A stretch of 64,000 nt of DNA from RYN-230 sp963717125 (GTDB lineage Bacteria; Actinomycetota; Actinomycetes; Streptosporangiales; Streptosporangiaceae). Numbering within the stretch: position 1 is the stretch's first letter; each line of letters begins with the position of its first letter. Below the pieces are notes generated by a model. The model had not been told where the DNA came from. It made no database searches and was given only the letters and a program-made list of their open reading frames with translations. The position numbers were made by a program, and so were the translations under genes. The stretch lies in NCBI GenBank assembly GCA_963717125.1, contig CAVQVG010000015.1, positions 558,001-622,000 of the forward strand. Reading direction: 5' to 3'. This document shows, piece after piece, positions 9,628 to 20,283 of the stretch.

Positions 9628-9679
9628 ATGGCGACGCTATCCGGCACCGCCGACAAACCCGGACGTCGGCACCTGCTAG

Positions 9680-10207
9680 TTAAAGCCCCAGCCGCAGCCG
9701 GGCCTGCTCCTGCTCGTCGATCTCCCGGTCCCGGTCCCGGCCCAGCGTGGCGTGGCCGATCGTGTCCTGGAGCTTCAGTAACGCGTCGAGCAGCATCTCG
9801 GGCCGGGGCGGGCAGCCCGGCAGGTAGATATCGACCGGCACGATGTGGTCCACGCCCTGCACGATCGCGTAGTTGTTGAACATGCCGCCGCTGGACGCGC
9901 ACACGCCCATCGAGATCACCCATTTCGGGGCCGCCATCTGGTCGTAGAGCTGGCGGAGCACCGGGGTCATCTTCTGGCTCACCCGGCCGGCCACGATCAT
10001 CACGTCCGCCTGGCGCGGCGTGTTCCGCAGCACCTCCATCCCGAACCGGGCCAGGTCGTGCCGGGGCGCGAAGCTGTGCATCATCTCGATCGCGCAGCAG
10101 GCCAGCCCGAACGTGACCGGCCACATCGACCCGGCCCGGGCCCACCCGGCCAGCTTCTCCACCGTGCTCAGCAGCACCCCGGCCGGCATCTTCTCCTCAA
10201 GCCCCAT
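9680..10207 (-). CDS. nuoB: orphan NADH-quinone oxidoreductase subunit B-like protein
   Basis: A 175-residue NuoB/PSST-like protein. Ligands for the N2 [4Fe-4S] cluster are in place: the adjacent cysteines in GLACCAIEMM, the cysteine in GVCASSGG and the one in PGCPPRPE. NuoB carries electrons from the peripheral arm of complex I to quinone. No other nuo gene is nearby, so this is a stand-alone copy; actinomycetes can carry such extra copies in addition to a full nuo operon. Its C-terminus is rich in charged residues (RDRDREIDEQEQ). It is divergent from the carboxylase operon across a 132-bp intergenic region. Confidence 0.85.
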   Translation of the reverse strand: MGLEEKMPAGVLLSTVEKLAGWARAGSMWPVTFGLACCAIEMMHSFAPRHDLARFGMEVLRNTPRQADVMIVAGRVSQKMTPVLRQLYDQMAAPKWVISMGVCASSGGMFNNYAIVQGVDHIVPVDIYLPGCPPRPEMLLDALLKLQDTIGHATLGRDRDREIDEQEQARLRLGL

Positions 10208-10339
10208 GGCTCGGTCACCTCCAGGTCGTCAGGTGCTCCTTCGTCATACTCCAACCTGGCCCACCCCGCTAGCCCGGCGATCAGGCGTGAAACACCCCGG
10301 CAGCGCGGGCGCTTAGTGAATCGGGAGTAACCTGCGAGC

Positions 10340-11934
<1,595 letters not shown>

Positions 11935-11938
<4 letters not shown>

Positions 11939-13935
11939 GGGGCAAGCCCGTGCCGGCCATCAGCAAGCTGCTCATCGCCAACCGCGGCGAGATCGCCGCC
12001 CGGGTGATCCGCACCGCCCGGGCCATGGACATCGGCACCGCGGCCGTGTTCTCCCCGGCCGACGCGGACGCGCCGTACGTCCGGGCGGCCGACGAGGCCG
12101 TGCCGCTGGCCGGGAACGCGCCGGCTGACAGCTACCTGAACGGCCCGGCCCTGATCGCGGCCGCGCAGCGCACCGGGGCTGACGCGGTCCATCCGGGCTA
12201 CGGGTTCCTGTCCGAGAACGCCGCCTTCGCCCGCGCCTGCGCCGCGGCCGGCCTGACCTTCGTCGGCCCGCGCCCGCAGGTCATCGAGGCGATGGGCTCG
12301 AAGATCGCCGCCAAGGAACTGATGGCGGCGGCCGGGGTCCCGGTACTCCCGGGCATCATGACCGGCGAGGATCCCCCGGCCGAAGACGAGATCGCCCGGA
12401 TCGGCTTCCCGCTGCTGGTCAAGGCGGCGTTCGGCGGCGGCGGCCGGGGCATGCGGGTGGTCCGCACCGAAGGGGAACTAGCCGCCGCGCTGGCCGGCGC
12501 GCGCCGCGAGGCCGCGGCCGCGTTCGGCGACGGCACCGTGTTCCTGGAGCGCTACCTGGACGCGCCGCGGCACATCGAGGTGCAGATCTTCGGCGACACG
12601 CACGGCACCCTGGTGCACCTGTTCGAGCGCGAATGCTCGATCCAGCGCCGCTACCAGAAGATCATCGAGGAGGCGCCGTCGCCGGCCGTGGACGAGGCGC
12701 TTCGCCAGGAATTGGGCGAGGCCGCCATCGCGGCGGGCAAGGCCATCGGCTACACCGGCGCCGGCACGGTCGAATTCGTGTTGGATCAGGCAGGCCAGTT
12801 CTACTTCCTCGAGGTCAACACCCGGCTCCAGGTCGAGCACCCGGTCACCGAGCTGGTCACCGGCCTGGACCTGGTCGCGCTGCAGCTCCAGGTGGCCGAG
12901 GGGCAGCCGCTGCCGGCCGAGGTCCGGCTGGCCACCCTGAACGGGCACGCGATCGAGGCCCGGCTGTACGCCGAGGACGTGGCCGCGGGCTTCCTGCCCG
13001 CCACCGGCACGCTGCGCGCGTTCGACCTGCCAGATCTGCCGGGGGTCCGGGTGGACGCCGGGGTGACCGCGGGCTCGCACGTCGGGCTGCACTACGACGC
13101 GATGCTGGCCAAGGTGATCGCGCACGGCCCGACCCGGGACGTGGCCCGGCGCCGGCTGGCCCGCGGCCTGGCCGAAGCCCGGCTGCACGGCGTGACCAGC
13201 AACCGGGACCTGCTGGTCGGCATCCTCCGCGAGGAGGAGTTCCAGGCCGGCCAGTTCGACACCGGCTACCTGACCCGGCACGACCCGGAGCGACTGGCCC
13301 GGTCCTGGCGGGACCCGGGCGCGCCGCGGCTGCACGCGCTGGCCGCCGCGCTGGCCGGCCAGGCCGCCCGCCGGGCCACGGCCCCGGTGCTGCGCACGAT
13401 CCCGTCCGGCTGGCGCAACGTCCCCAGCCAGGACCAGCACGTCACGTTCGACCTGGACGGCCAGCCGCTCGACGTCCGCTACCGGTTCACCGGAAGCACT
13501 GTCACGGCCGAGGTGAACGGCGAGCCGGCCGGTGGCCTGCTGCTCCGCCAGGCCACCCCGGACCTGGTCATCGCCGACATCGACGGGGTCCGCCGCGAGA
13601 TCACCGTCCACCAGTCCGGCGGCACCTGGGACGTGGACAGCTACCTGGGCAGCAGCCAGCTCACCGAGCTGCCCCGGTTCCCCGACCCGCAGGCCCGGAC
13701 CGCCCCCGGGTCGCTGCTGGCCCCGATGCCGGGCACCGTGGTCCGGCTCGAGGTGGCGCCGGGCGCGCACGTCCGGGCGGGTACCCCGATCGTGGTGCTG
13801 GAGGCGATGAAGATGGAGCACAGCGTGTCCGCGCCGCACGACGGGGTGGTGACCGACATCGAGGTGACCGGCGGCCAGCAGGTGGACGTGGGCACCGTGC
13901 TGGCCGTGGTGGACATCCTGGCGGCGGAAAAGTGA
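11935..13935 (+). CDS. biotin carboxylase / BCCP alpha subunit of acyl-CoA carboxylase
   Basis: A 666-residue alpha subunit. The N-terminal biotin carboxylase domain starts with KLLIANRGEIAARVIRTARA and has the ATP-grasp glycine loop KAAFGGGGRGMR, the ERECSIQRRYQKIIEEAPSP segment and EVNTRLQVEHPVTE. The C-terminal biotin carboxyl carrier domain ends with the biotinylation motif EAMKMEH near residue 625. It carboxylates its own biotin with bicarbonate and ATP and passes it to the beta subunit encoded just upstream. The GTG start overlaps the previous stop (GTGA); GTG 11950 is a possible alternative. The next gene again overlaps by 4 bases. Confidence 0.93.
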
Positions 13936-14699
13936 CCGCGCAGCCGGTCACGTACGAGCGGCGCGGCCCGGCCGCCTGGCTGACCATCAACCGCCCGGAG
14001 GCGCGCAACGCGCTGAACAAAGCGGTCCGCGACGGCCTGTGGGACGGCGTGCGAAGGTTCAACGCCGACGGCGAAGCCAAGGTTCTGGTCCTCACCGGCG
14101 CCGGGGACAAGGCGTTCTGCGCGGGCGGCGACCTCAAGGAGATGGCCAGCGACGCCCTGCAGGTGCCGCCGCCCGACTTCCTGCCCCAGTTCGGCCGGAA
14201 CATCGACGTGCCCAAGCCGGTCATCGCCGCGGTCAACGGGGTGGCCTACGCGGGCGGGTTCGCGCTGGCCCAGCAGTGCGATCTGTGCCTGGCCGCCGAG
14301 CACGCCACGTTCGCCATCACCGAGGTCAAGGTGGGCCGGGGCGCGCCGTGGGCCGCGCCGCTGCCCTGGCTGATCCCGCCCCGGGTGGCGATGCAGATCC
14401 TGCTCACCGGCGACCCGATCACCGCCCAGCGGGCGCACGAGATCGGCCTGGTCAACGACGTCGTGCCCGCGGCCGAACTGGCCCAGGCCGCACAGCAGCT
14501 GGCCGAGCGGATCGCGGCCAACGCCCCGCTGTCCGTGCTGGCCGCCAAGCGCACCGTCCGGCTGGTCGCCGAGCAGCCACTGCCAGCGGCGTTCGAGGAA
14601 GCCGACCAGATCTGGGCGCCGGTCTACCGGAGCGAGGACGCGCAGGAAGGCCCGGCCGCGTTCGCCGCCAAGCGGCCACCGGCCTGGAAGGGGCGCTGA
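13932..14699 (+). CDS. enoyl-CoA hydratase/isomerase (crotonase family)
   Basis: A 255-residue crotonase beginning with GTG in a GTGA overlap with the alpha subunit stop. The oxyanion-hole segments are visible as AFCAGGDLKEM (about residues 60-70) and NGVAYAGGFALAQQCDLCLA (about 98-117), followed by the helix FAITEVKVGRGAPWAAPLPWL. In carboxylase operons this position is taken by a glutaconyl-CoA hydratase (methylglutaconyl- or isohexenylglutaconyl-CoA), which hydrates the carboxylation product. That specific substrate is inferred from context. Confidence 0.85.
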   Translation: MTAQPVTYERRGPAAWLTINRPEARNALNKAVRDGLWDGVRRFNADGEAKVLVLTGAGDKAFCAGGDLKEMASDALQVPPPDFLPQFGRNIDVPKPVIAAVNGVAYAGGFALAQQCDLCLAAEHATFAITEVKVGRGAPWAAPLPWLIPPRVAMQILLTGDPITAQRAHEIGLVNDVVPAAELAQAAQQLAERIAANAPLSVLAAKRTVRLVAEQPLPAAFEEADQIWAPVYRSEDAQEGPAAFAAKRPPAWKGR

Positions 14700-14702
14700 C
14701 CG

Positions 14703-15512
14703 GTGCCCGCCGACCTGGCCGGGCTGCTCGCCGACCTGACCGCCGAGACTGAGGTGGTGGACGGCCTGGCCGCCAGCCTGGACGACAGCGCGTGGCACAG
14801 ACCAACCCCGTCGCCCGGCTGGTCCATCCACGACCAGATGACCCACCTGGCCTACTTCGACGAGACCGCGGCCCTGGCCGCGACCGACCCGGACCGGTTC
14901 CGCGCCGGGGCGGCCGGGCTGATGCTGCTCGGCGGCACGTTCCCGGACGAGATCGCCCGCCGCTACCGGGACCTGCCACCGGCCGGCGCGCTGGCCTGGT
15001 TCCGCCAGACCCGGGCCAGTTACCTGGCCACGTTCCGCGGCCTGGACCCCCGGCGCCGGCTGCCCTGGTACGGCCCGGACATGAGCGCGGCCAGCTCGGT
15101 CACCGCGCGGCTGATGGAAACCTGGGCGCACGGCCAGGACGTGGCCGACGCGCTCGGCGTCACGCGCCCACCGTCCGCGCGGCTGCGGCACGTGGCCCAC
15201 CTCGGCATCAGCACCTTCCACTTCACCTTCCGGCTGAACGCCCTTACGGTGCCGGTCGCCCCCGTCCGGATCGAGCTGACCGCGCCGGATGAAGAAGCCT
15301 GGACCTGGGGCCCGGCCGGCGCGGCCGACCGGGTGACCGGCCCGGCGCTGGACTTCTGCCTGGCCGTGACCCAGCGTCGCCACCTGGACGACCTGAACCT
15401 CACGATCACCGGCCCGGTGGCCACCGAGTGGATGTCGATCGCCCAGGCGTTCGCCGGCCCGCCCGGTCCCGGCCGCCAGCCCGGCCTGCCCGTACCCGGG
15501 AGCATCGGGTGA
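14703..15512 (+). CDS. TIGR03084-like DinB/maleylpyruvate isomerase-fold protein
   Basis: A 269-residue protein of the DinB/mycothiol-dependent maleylpyruvate isomerase superfamily. The metal-ligand histidines typical of the fold occur in PSPGWSIHDQMTHLAYFDET (two His) and in METWAHGQDVADALG. In actinobacteria this subfamily sits next to AtuA and carboxylase genes, as here, and its reaction is not known to me. The GTG start lies 3 bases after the hydratase stop, and its stop overlaps the AtuA GTG start (GTGA), so it is part of the operon. Confidence 0.75.
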   Translation: MPADLAGLLADLTAETEVVDGLAASLDDSAWHRPTPSPGWSIHDQMTHLAYFDETAALAATDPDRFRAGAAGLMLLGGTFPDEIARRYRDLPPAGALAWFRQTRASYLATFRGLDPRRRLPWYGPDMSAASSVTARLMETWAHGQDVADALGVTRPPSARLRHVAHLGISTFHFTFRLNALTVPVAPVRIELTAPDEEAWTWGPAGAADRVTGPALDFCLAVTQRRHLDDLNLTITGPVATEWMSIAQAFAGPPGPGRQPGLPVPGSIG

Positions 15513-17311
15513 CCGCGCAGCGGCCGGTCCGGATCGGCAACTGCTCCGGGTTCTACGGGGACCGGATCGAGGCCGCCCGGGAGATGGTCGACGGCGGCCC
15601 GATCGACGTGCTGACCGGCGACTACCTGGCCGAGCTGACGATGCTCATCCTGTGGAAGGCGCGGCAGAAAGACCCGGACGCGGGGTATGCCAAGACGTTT
15701 CTCACCCAGATGGAGCAGGTACTCGGCACGTGCCTGGACCGCGGCATCAAGATCGTCTCCAATGCGGGCGGGCTGAATCCGGCCGGCCTGGCCGCCCGTC
15801 TCGGCGAGCTGGCCGGGAGGCTAGGCCTGACCGCCAAGATCGCCTGGATCGAGGGCGACGACCTGGCCGGCCTGCTCGACCGGCTGCTCGCCGCCGGGCA
15901 CCCGCTGGCCAACACCGACACCGGCCAGCCGCTGGCCGGCGCCCCGGCCAAACCGGTGACGGCCAACGCCTACCTGGGCGGCTGGGGCATCACCGCGGCG
16001 CTGGCCGCCGGGGCGGACATCGTGGTCTGCCCCCGGGTCACCGACGCGTCGCTGGTCACCGGCCCGGCCGCGTGGTGGCACGGCTGGGCCCGGGACGAGT
16101 ACGACGCGCTGGCCGGCGCGCTGGCGGCGGGGCACGTGATCGAGTGCGGCCCGCAGGCCACCGGCGGGAACTACTCCTGGCTGGACGAGATCACCGACCG
16201 GCGCTACCCCGGCTTCCCGATCGCCGAGGTGGCCGCGGACGGCAGCGCGGTGATCACCAAGCACCCGGGGACCGGCGGGCTGGTGTCGCCGGGCACGGTC
16301 ACCGCGCAGCTGCTGTACGAGATCGCCGAGCCCGCCTACCGCAACCCGGACGTGATCGCGCACTTCGACACCGTGCGGCTGGCGCAGGCCGGCCCGGACC
16401 AGGTGCGCATCACCGGCACCCGGGGCAGCCCGCCGCCGCCCGACCTCAAGGTGGCCATCAACTACCCGGGTGGCTACCGGAACACGATGACGCTGGTGCT
16501 GACTGGCCTGGACATAGCGGAGAAGGCGGCCTGGGCCGAGCAGGAACTATTCGGCATCCTGGGCGGAAAGGACACGTTCGCCGAGGTGGACGTGCGGCTG
16601 CTCCGCTTCGACCGGCCGGACGCGCCGAGCAACGAGCAGGCCACCGCGCACCTGCGGATCACGGTCAAGGATCCGGACCCGCGCCGGGTCGGCCGCCGGT
16701 TCTCCAACGCCACCATGGAGCTGGCGCTGGGTGGGTACGCCGGCTTCCACACCACCACGCCGCCCACCCTGGAGAGCGCCTACGGGGTGTACTGGCCCGC
16801 GCTGATCCCGGCCAGCGAGGTCGAGCACACCGTGGTCCGGCCCGACGGGACGAGGCATGTCGTCCCACCCAGCCCAGCCCGCACGGGCGGCGTGCTAGCC
16901 CGGGGGGGCGACCCCCCGGAACCCCCCGATCGCCGCTCCGCGCCGAGGCCGGCGCAGCCCGCCGGGGCCAGCACGGTCCGCGCCCCGCTCGGGCTGGTGG
17001 CCGCGGCCCGGTCCGGCGACAAGGGCGGCAACGCCAACGTCGGCGTGTGGACCCGGGACCCAGCCGCGTTCGGCTGGCTGCGCCAGTACCTGACCGCGGA
17101 CCGGGTGCAGGAACTCATCCCGGAGGCGGCCACCCGCCCGGTGCGCCGCTACGAGCTGGCCAACCTGAACGCGCTGAACTTCGTCCTCACCGGCCTGCTC
17201 GGCGACGGCGTCGCCGCCTCGGCGCGGCCCGATCCGCAGGCCAAAGGGCTCGGCGAGTACCTGCGGAGCCGACATGTCGACATTCCGGCCGGCTTGCTGG
17301 ATGGGCCATGA
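15509..17311 (+). CDS. AtuA-family acyclic terpene utilization protein with inserted repeat-derived linker
   Basis: A 600-residue AtuA (DUF1446) protein. The N-terminal region RIGNCSGFYGDRIEAAREMV and IVSNAGGLNPAGLA are characteristic, as is ADIVVCPRVTDASLVTGPAA. A smaller C-terminal domain (about 495-600) begins with LGLVAARSGDKGGNANVG-like sequence. AtuA was named from citronellol/geraniol degradation in Pseudomonas, where it is needed but its reaction is unclear. The GTG at 15509 is chosen because it overlaps the previous stop (GTGA), although the frame is open further upstream. The linker joining the two domains, about residues 462-484, is encoded by a copy of a dispersed 66-bp element. 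Confidence 0.85.
   Translation: MTAQRPVRIGNCSGFYGDRIEAAREMVDGGPIDVLTGDYLAELTMLILWKARQKDPDAGYAKTFLTQMEQVLGTCLDRGIKIVSNAGGLNPAGLAARLGELAGRLGLTAKIAWIEGDDLAGLLDRLLAAGHPLANTDTGQPLAGAPAKPVTANAYLGGWGITAALAAGADIVVCPRVTDASLVTGPAAWWHGWARDEYDALAGALAAGHVIECGPQATGGNYSWLDEITDRRYPGFPIAEVAADGSAVITKHPGTGGLVSPGTVTAQLLYEIAEPAYRNPDVIAHFDTVRLAQAGPDQVRITGTRGSPPPPDLKVAINYPGGYRNTMTLVLTGLDIAEKAAWAEQELFGILGGKDTFAEVDVRLLRFDRPDAPSNEQATAHLRITVKDPDPRRVGRRFSNATMELALGGYAGFHTTTPPTLESAYGVYWPALIPASEVEHTVVRPDGTRHVVPPSPARTGGVLARGGDPPEPPDRRSAPRPAQPAGASTVRAPLGLVAAARSGDKGGNANVGVWTRDPAAFGWLRQYLTADRVQELIPEAATRPVRRYELANLNALNFVLTGLLGDGVAASARPDPQAKGLGEYLRSRHVDIPAGLLDGP
16894..16959 (+). repeat. 66-bp dispersed palindromic element, copy A (inside the AtuA gene)
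   Basis: A 66-bp stretch that is nearly identical to 31109-31173 (about five differences). It starts GCTAGCCCGGGG and ends GGCGCAGCC. It contains an inverted repeat of six to eight G residues facing six to eight C residues around a short loop. In the AtuA gene it is read as GGDPPEPPDRRSAPRPAQP, lying between two domains, so it adds a Pro/Arg-rich linker without breaking the frame. Confidence 0.75.
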
Positions 17312-17916
17312 CGGAGACCGTGCGGACCCGGGACCCGGCGCGCAAGGAACGCATCCTGGCCGCGGCCGCCGACCTGGTGGCCAGCAGCGGCTACCACGCG
17401 GTGTCCATGGCCGACATCGGCGCGGCCGCCGGGATCACCGGGTCGGGCATCTACCGGCACTTCGCCAGCAAGTCGGCGCTGCTGGTGGCGCTGTTCGACC
17501 AGGCCATCGACGGGCTGCTGCGGGACGAGCGGCAGATCATGCACGAGGCGCGCGACCTGCGCCGGGCGCTGCTGCGGCTGGTGCAGGGCCAGGTTGACTT
17601 CGTCATCGCCGACCGCGAGCTGGCCATCGTCTACCACAACGAGATCAACAACCTGCCGGCCGGTGACCGCCGCCGGCTGCGCCGCAAGCAGCGCCTCTAC
17701 CTGGAGGAGTGGGTTCATCTGGTGGACGAGCTGCACGCCGGGCTGACCGACAGCGACGCGCGGGCACTGGTGCACGCCGCGATCGGCGCCATCCAGTCGG
17801 CGCTGTTCCACGCCAGCGGGCTGCCCGGGGAGCGGCTCCGCGAGCTGCTCACCGGGTCAGCGGTGGCCATCCTGGGGGCCGGCCCCGGCGAGGTCTCCGC
17901 GCAGCCTGGCTTGTAA
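17308..17916 (+). CDS. TetR/AcrR family transcriptional regulator
   Basis: A 202-residue TetR regulator. The N-terminal helix-turn-helix is clear: ERILAAAADLVASSGYHAVS, ADIGAAAGITGSGIYRHFAS, KSALLVALFD. The C-terminal half is a helical ligand and dimerisation domain containing an RRLRRKQRLYLEEWV stretch. It starts with ATG overlapping the AtuA stop by 4 bases (ATGA) and is the last gene of the carboxylase operon, so it very likely controls that operon in response to an acyl-CoA intermediate, as TetR members in catabolic clusters do. The operator is not identified; the obvious place is 10208-10339. Confidence 0.88.
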   Translation: MTETVRTRDPARKERILAAAADLVASSGYHAVSMADIGAAAGITGSGIYRHFASKSALLVALFDQAIDGLLRDERQIMHEARDLRRALLRLVQGQVDFVIADRELAIVYHNEINNLPAGDRRRLRRKQRLYLEEWVHLVDELHAGLTDSDARALVHAAIGAIQSALFHASGLPGERLRELLTGSAVAILGAGPGEVSAQPGL

Positions 17917-18037
17917 TTTTCAGCCCCGCCGCGGGCATCGTGCGACGGTACCGGCCTGCTGGCCGCCGGTTTCTTGACGCCGCCCGGGACGGCCCAGACG
18001 ATCGCGCTGAACCGGCACCGTTGCGAGGAGCTGTCCG

Positions 18038-20104
18038 ATGCGCCTGTCCCTGACGCCGCTGGCCCTGCCCGTCGCCCTGGTGCTGGCCGCCGCGGCCGGA
18101 GTGACGACCGCGAGGCCGGCCGCCGCGGCGCCCGCGCCGGTCAACGTGACCGTCAACGCGGACGAAGGGCTGGGCACGCTCCCGGCCACCGGCTACGGCC
18201 TCAACTCGGCCGTCTGGGACAGCCAGATGAACGTGCCCCAGGTGCAGAACCTGCTGCAGCAGGCCGGCGTGCAGATGCTCCGCTATCCCGGCGGCTCCTA
18301 CGGCGACATCTACAACTGGCAGGACAACACGGCACCCGGCGGTTACGTGGCCCCGGGCACCGACTTCGACTCGTTCATGGGCACCGCGCAGAAGATCGGC
18401 GCGCAGCCGATCCTGATCGCCAACTACGGCACCGGGACGCCGCAGGAAGCGGCGGGCTGGGTGCAGTACGCCAACATCACCAAGAATTACGGCGTCAAGT
18501 ACTGGGAGATCGGCAACGAGGTCTACGGCAACGGGTACTACGGCAGCGACTGGGAAGCCGACAACCACGCCAGCAAGAGCCCGGCCACCTACGCGCAGAA
18601 CGTGGTCCAGTACGCCAGCGCGATGAAGGCGGTCGATCCCAGCATCAAGATCGGCGCCGTGCTGACCCTGCCCGGGAACTGGCCGGACAGCGTGGTCGCG
18701 TCCGGGGACAGCGCCGACTGGAACAAGACCGTGCTGTCCGACGCGGGCGGCGCCATCGATTTCGTGATCGTGCACTGGTACCCCAGTCCGACCAGCGCCG
18801 CGGCCATGCTGACCGAGCCCGCCCAGGTGGCCGGGGAACTGGCCCAGCTGCGCCAGGAGATCGACCAGTACGCCGGGCCGGACGGGCCGAACATCCAGAT
18901 CGCGATGACGGAGGTGAACTCCGCGGTGGACACCGACACCCAGCCGGACGCCCTGTTCGGCGCGGACACCTACCTGACCGCGCTGGCCAGCGGCGTATTC
19001 ACCGTGGACTGGTGGGACACGCACAACGGGCCGACGGCGATCAGCACCGCACCGGACGGGGCCACCGACTACGACGACTGGGGCATCCTGTCCAGCGGCA
19101 CCTGCGTCGGCAGCACCTGTGAGCCGCCGGTCAACACGCCGTTCCCCAGCTATTTCGCGCTCGCCATGCTGAGCAAGACCGGTCAGCCCGGCGACACCAT
19201 GGTGAACGCGGGTACCGACAACCAGCTGGTGTCGGCGCACGCGGTGCGCAACGCCGACGGCGATCTCAGCGTGCTGCTGATCAACAAGGACCCGGTCAAC
19301 TCCTACCAGGTGAACCTGCACTACGCCGGCTTCACCCCGGCCGCGGCCACGCCGACCGTGTACAGCTACGGCGATGAGGCGTCCAGCATTACCGAAGCCC
19401 CCCAGGGCACCGCGGCCAGCCAGGTGCTGCCGCCGTACTCCATCGAGACCGTGGTGCTGCAGCCGCAGGCCGGCACGCAGAGCGCGCTGTCCGCGCCGGG
19501 ATCGCCGTCGGCCAGCAACGTCACCGCCACCCAGGCGACCATCTCGTGGACCCCGGCCAGCGGCGGCACCGTGGACAAGTACGAGGTCTACCGGCAGAAC
19601 GGCACCGACAGCGAACTGCTCGGCACGTCCACCTCGGGCTCGTTCACGGTGAACAACCTGGTCCCGGGCACCGGGTACACGCTCAACGTGCTGGCCCGGG
19701 ACCAGGCCGGTTACCTGTCGCCGCCGTCCGCCCCGGTCAGGTTCACCACCAGCACCCCGGCCAACGCCACCTGCCAGGTGAGCTACGCCGTCACCCAGGG
19801 CTGGGGCAACGGGTTCGTGACCAACATCAGCATCACCAACTCCGGCCCGGACCCGATCGACGGCTGGACGCTCGGGTTCTCCTTCCCGGCCGCCTCGGAG
19901 TCGGTCAGCTCGGATTGGAACGGAAACTGGACCGAGAATGGCCAGGCGGTCACCGTGACGAACCTGAGCTGGGACGGGACGCTCGCGGCCAACGGCGGGA
20001 ACACGGTGGATATCGGCTTCGTCGGTGCCAACGACGGTGCTTATCCGTCGCCCGCCGCGTTCACCCTCAACGGCACCGTGTGCACGACCACGTATTCGTC
20101 CTGA
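18038..20104 (+). CDS. secreted GH51-like glycosidase with FN3 and C-terminal CBM2
   Basis: A 688-residue exported enzyme. Residues 1-31 form a signal peptide ending in A-x-A sites (RPAAAAPAP). The catalytic barrel (about 35-480) resembles clan A arabinofuranosidase/endoglucanase families: acid/base Glu in YWEIGNEVYG (about E161) and probable nucleophile in AMTEVNSAV (about E291). A fibronectin type III module follows (about 487-575), then a family 2 carbohydrate-binding module (about 580-688) with its two end cysteines and conserved tryptophans (QGWGNGF, GWTLGFSFP, SWDGTL). It is likely a plant polysaccharide hydrolase that binds cellulose or xylan; the exact substrate is uncertain. It is a single gene with ATG start. 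Confidence 0.82.
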   Translation: MRLSLTPLALPVALVLAAAAGVTTARPAAAAPAPVNVTVNADEGLGTLPATGYGLNSAVWDSQMNVPQVQNLLQQAGVQMLRYPGGSYGDIYNWQDNTAPGGYVAPGTDFDSFMGTAQKIGAQPILIANYGTGTPQEAAGWVQYANITKNYGVKYWEIGNEVYGNGYYGSDWEADNHASKSPATYAQNVVQYASAMKAVDPSIKIGAVLTLPGNWPDSVVASGDSADWNKTVLSDAGGAIDFVIVHWYPSPTSAAAMLTEPAQVAGELAQLRQEIDQYAGPDGPNIQIAMTEVNSAVDTDTQPDALFGADTYLTALASGVFTVDWWDTHNGPTAISTAPDGATDYDDWGILSSGTCVGSTCEPPVNTPFPSYFALAMLSKTGQPGDTMVNAGTDNQLVSAHAVRNADGDLSVLLINKDPVNSYQVNLHYAGFTPAAATPTVYSYGDEASSITEAPQGTAASQVLPPYSIETVVLQPQAGTQSALSAPGSPSASNVTATQATISWTPASGGTVDKYEVYRQNGTDSELLGTSTSGSFTVNNLVPGTGYTLNVLARDQAGYLSPPSAPVRFTTSTPANATCQVSYAVTQGWGNGFVTNISITNSGPDPIDGWTLGFSFPAASESVSSDWNGNWTENGQAVTVTNLSWDGTLAANGGNTVDIGFVGANDGAYPSPAAFTLNGTVCTTTYSS

Positions 20105-20283
20105 CCGCCCCGGACGGCTGGTGATCTTCCTGGGGTTAGGGCCGGCGTAACAGTACGGCTAACGACCCAGCAATTCTACGAAGCTCCATGACAATGGTTG
20201 CTTAATGGCGCAGGATGGATCGCCTACGGGTAGCGTCCGCCGGCAGTGGCGGGTCTGCGCGGAGTCGATCCAGGAGTGACCTG

